From Bacteroidales bacterium (lineage in GTDB: Bacteria; Bacteroidota; Bacteroidia; Bacteroidales; PUMT01): a DNA stretch of 16,459 nucleotides. Positions 14,562 through 16,459 of the stretch are shown here, piece by piece. How positions within the stretch are numbered: position 1 is the stretch's first letter; every line of letters begins with the position of its first letter. Position numbers and translations under genes: made by a program. The stretch spans positions 1-16,459 of the forward strand of contig SKQJ01000167.1 of the NCBI GenBank assembly GCA_007119075.1, given 5' to 3'. The notes under the pieces are model-generated. The model saw only the letters and a program-made list of their open reading frames with translations, was not told the DNA's origin and did not search any database.

Positions 14562-16459
14562 ATGCTAAAGAATTACCTTGTTACGGCATTGAGGAACATC
14601 TCCAGAAACCCGGTGTTCTCTGCCATAAACATTGCCGGCCTCGCCATAGGAATGGCCTGCAGCATTCTTATACTCATGTGGGTTTATCATGAATTGAGCT
14701 ACGACAGGTTCCATCCCGGGCACCAAAGGATCAATCGGATTGCATTTGACCTGCAGTTCGGGGAAACAACAATGATGGGGCCGGTGGCCATGGCTCCCCT
14801 CGCCGGTGTTTTAAAAACCACCTTTCCGGAAGTCGAAGATGTGGTCAGGATCCACAAGATGGAGAATGTGAATATCGGATTAGATAATGAGCATTTTATT
14901 GAACCGCTGGTCCTTGCCGCCGATTCTTCCTTTTTCACATTCTTTGGCTTCAGGCTGGAAGCAGGTGATCATCACACCGTTCTTCAGGATCCCTTCTCCG
15001 TAGTTATTACCAGAAGCCTGGCGGAGAAATTTTTCGGGAATATCAACCCGATAGGTGAAACAATTAAATTTAACAATGCACACGAATACACCATTACAGG
15101 TATTGCCGCCGATCCGCCGGCGAATTCACATATCAGGTATGGTGCAATCACTTCCTTCAGGACGATGTATGACACCTCTCCGCCCGGGGCAATGGAAGGC
15201 TGGATGTCCCTCAGCTATTTCACCTATATCAGGTTCAACAAACAATTCAACGAGACGCTCTTTTTTTCCAAACTGGATAAGCTTTTTGAAGAAAAATTCG
15301 GGGAGGATGCCCGGGAATACGGTTTGCGGATGACTCCCTTCCTGCAGCCTGTGGCCTCCATACATCTTAACTCAAACAGCCGTTTTGAGATTGCCGAAAC
15401 CGGAAACAAATCAAGCGTATATATTTTTACTGCCGTTGCCCTTTTCATCCTTTTGCTTGCTTGTATCAACTTTATCAATCTTACTACTGCACGATCGGCT
15501 CTGCGGTCAAAGGAGATAGGAGTAAGGAAAGTAATCGGCGCTACCCGGTCCGGACTGGTAAGGCAATTTCTCGGGGAAGCCGTTACCTTTACCCTTGCCG
15601 CCATGATAATAGCAATCCCGCTGATACAGCTCGGTCTGCCCATGTTCAATAACATTGCCGGAACCGATCTGATCTTTTTGAGTCTTGAAAACCGGAGGAT
15701 GCTGGTAGCCGTGCCGCTGATTATCCTGGCAGTGGGAATTCTCGCCGGAAGCTACCCCGCTTTTATCCTTTCAGGATTCAATCCGGTCAAATCTTTGCAG
15801 AGACAAAACAGTGCTTCTTCAGGCCGCTCAAGGCTGAGAAGCGGCCTTACCGTTTTCCAGATGATCATATCGATCACATTGATCATATGCACCATTTTTG
15901 TATGGCAGCAGCTGAACTATATCAACAGCAAGGATCTGGGTTTTGAAAAAAATGACAGGATAGTTTTGCCGATGGGCACCGGAGATCTCAGAAGCCGTTC
16001 CCGGGTTATAGGCCAGGAATTGCTGATGGTGTCAGGAGTGAGGGGAGTTGCATATTCGAGCTCGTACCCCGGTATCGATTTCAGCGGCACGGGTTACAAA
16101 CCCGAAGGGTTTGATGAAGAGATAGTCGGCAGCCATTTTTCCATAGATGAACAATACCTTGACCTTATGGGTATCAAGCTGCTGAGCGGGCGGAATTTTG
16201 ACCCCGAACGCCAGGCCGATAATATGTCGGTGCTTATCAATGAAGCGGCCAGAAGACATTACGGCTGGGATGAGGCTTCGGGAAAAACCATCGGACGCAT
16301 ACGGGGAGATAAAACATTCGATAATTATAACGTTATCGGCGTGGTGGCAGACTTTCATTTCAGTTCGATGCATCAGCTTGTAGAGCCCCTGGTAATCCAC
16401 TACCTTGCCGGGAACTCCAGGTACATCACCATTGACCTTGAGCCGGGAATGCATACGAA
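14562..16459 (+). CDS. ABC transporter permease, FtsX/MacB-like, third of three (3' truncated by window)
   Basis: An open frame begins at ATG 14562 and runs without a stop to the window edge (632 full codons). The opening MLKNYLVTALRNISRNPVF, then INIAGLAIGMACSILILMWV, is the same first helix as in the two upstream paralogs. The first FtsX block carries EIGVRKVIGA (Glu318). Helix 5 is VFQMIISITLIICTIFVW and the second extracytoplasmic domain includes LINEAARRHYGWDEASGK and VIGVVADFHFSS. The second FtsX block, expected from about residue 660, lies beyond the window. It is separated from the second permease by the 395-nt relic-bearing gap, so the array may have been interrupted by a cargo gene that later decayed. 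Confidence 0.92.
   Translation, partial: MLKNYLVTALRNISRNPVFSAINIAGLAIGMACSILILMWVYHELSYDRFHPGHQRINRIAFDLQFGETTMMGPVAMAPLAGVLKTTFPEVEDVVRIHKMENVNIGLDNEHFIEPLVLAADSSFFTFFGFRLEAGDHHTVLQDPFSVVITRSLAEKFFGNINPIGETIKFNNAHEYTITGIAADPPANSHIRYGAITSFRTMYDTSPPGAMEGWMSLSYFTYIRFNKQFNETLFFSKLDKLFEEKFGEDAREYGLRMTPFLQPVASIHLNSNSRFEIAETGNKSSVYIFTAVALFILLLACINFINLTTARSALRSKEIGVRKVIGATRSGLVRQFLGEAVTFTLAAMIIAIPLIQLGLPMFNNIAGTDLIFLSLENRRMLVAVPLIILAVGILAGSYPAFILSGFNPVKSLQRQNSASSGRSRLRSGLTVFQMIISITLIICTIFVWQQLNYINSKDLGFEKNDRIVLPMGTGDLRSRSRVIGQELLMVSGVRGVAYSSSYPGIDFSGTGYKPEGFDEEIVGSHFSIDEQYLDLMGIKLLSGRNFDPERQADNMSVLINEAARRHYGWDEASGKTIGRIRGDKTFDNYNVIGVVADFHFSSMHQLVEPLVIHYLAGNSRYITIDLEPGMHT

Noticed and set aside
1..16459. 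CRISPR array, tRNA/rRNA, insertion sequence, phage or defence system
   Set aside because: No spaced identical repeats, cloverleaf-like segments, transposase motifs, terminal inverted repeats or defence-type domains were seen on either strand.

Overview
The window looks like a piece of a Bacteroidota chromosome, probably a Bacteroidales/Marinilabiliales-type lineage. The signs are two lipoproteins with short SPII signals followed by charged linkers, an S46 dipeptidyl-peptidase (DPP7 type), a fragment of a type IX secretion sorting domain, an array of ~780-residue FtsX/MacB-like permeases, few Shine-Dalgarno sequences, and several matches to the Bacteroidota -7 box (TAnnTTTG). No tRNA, rRNA, CRISPR array, insertion sequence or phage gene was seen. 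Taxonomy below phylum is inference.

Layout. (1) 1-125: C-terminal tail of an unidentified gene running in from the left. (2) 249-2102, plus strand: a lipoprotein S41 (tail-specific) protease, then ruvC starting at TTG. (3) 2145-2846, minus strand: a 68-residue ribbon-helix-helix-like protein and a lipocalin-like lipoprotein; ruvC and the small gene converge over a nested hairpin. (4) 2847-3103: non-coding, with a mosaic of short imperfect repeats. (5) 3104-6446: a Wzx-like flippase (minus, TTG start) divergent from a GT4 glycosyltransferase (plus), which is followed 8 nt later by rnhB. (6) 6570-9250: the S46 peptidase and then rnhA. A possible ~49-codon ORF bridges rnhB and the peptidase with overlaps at both ends. 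(7) 9251-9481: spacer with inverted repeats, a perfect 12-bp palindrome and a terminator-like hairpin. (8) 9482-16459: three tandem paralogous ABC-type permeases, the third cut by the window edge. Between the second and third lies a 395-nt gene-free gap holding the frameshifted 3' end of a lost type IX secretion cargo gene.

How the parts fit. RuvC, RNase HI and RNase HII are housekeeping nucleases for recombination and RNA:DNA hybrid or ribonucleotide removal; all three share the RNase H fold. The flippase and glycosyltransferase plausibly serve a surface glycan. The S41 and S46 peptidases act outside the cytoplasm on proteins and peptides. The permease array is probably an export or envelope-stress module whose ATPase is not in the window. 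I found no convincing wholly new multi-gene system. The most informative non-routine items are the sorting-domain relic, the permease array without an ATPase, the small RHH-like protein beside ruvC, the bridging small ORF and the structured intergenic repeats.
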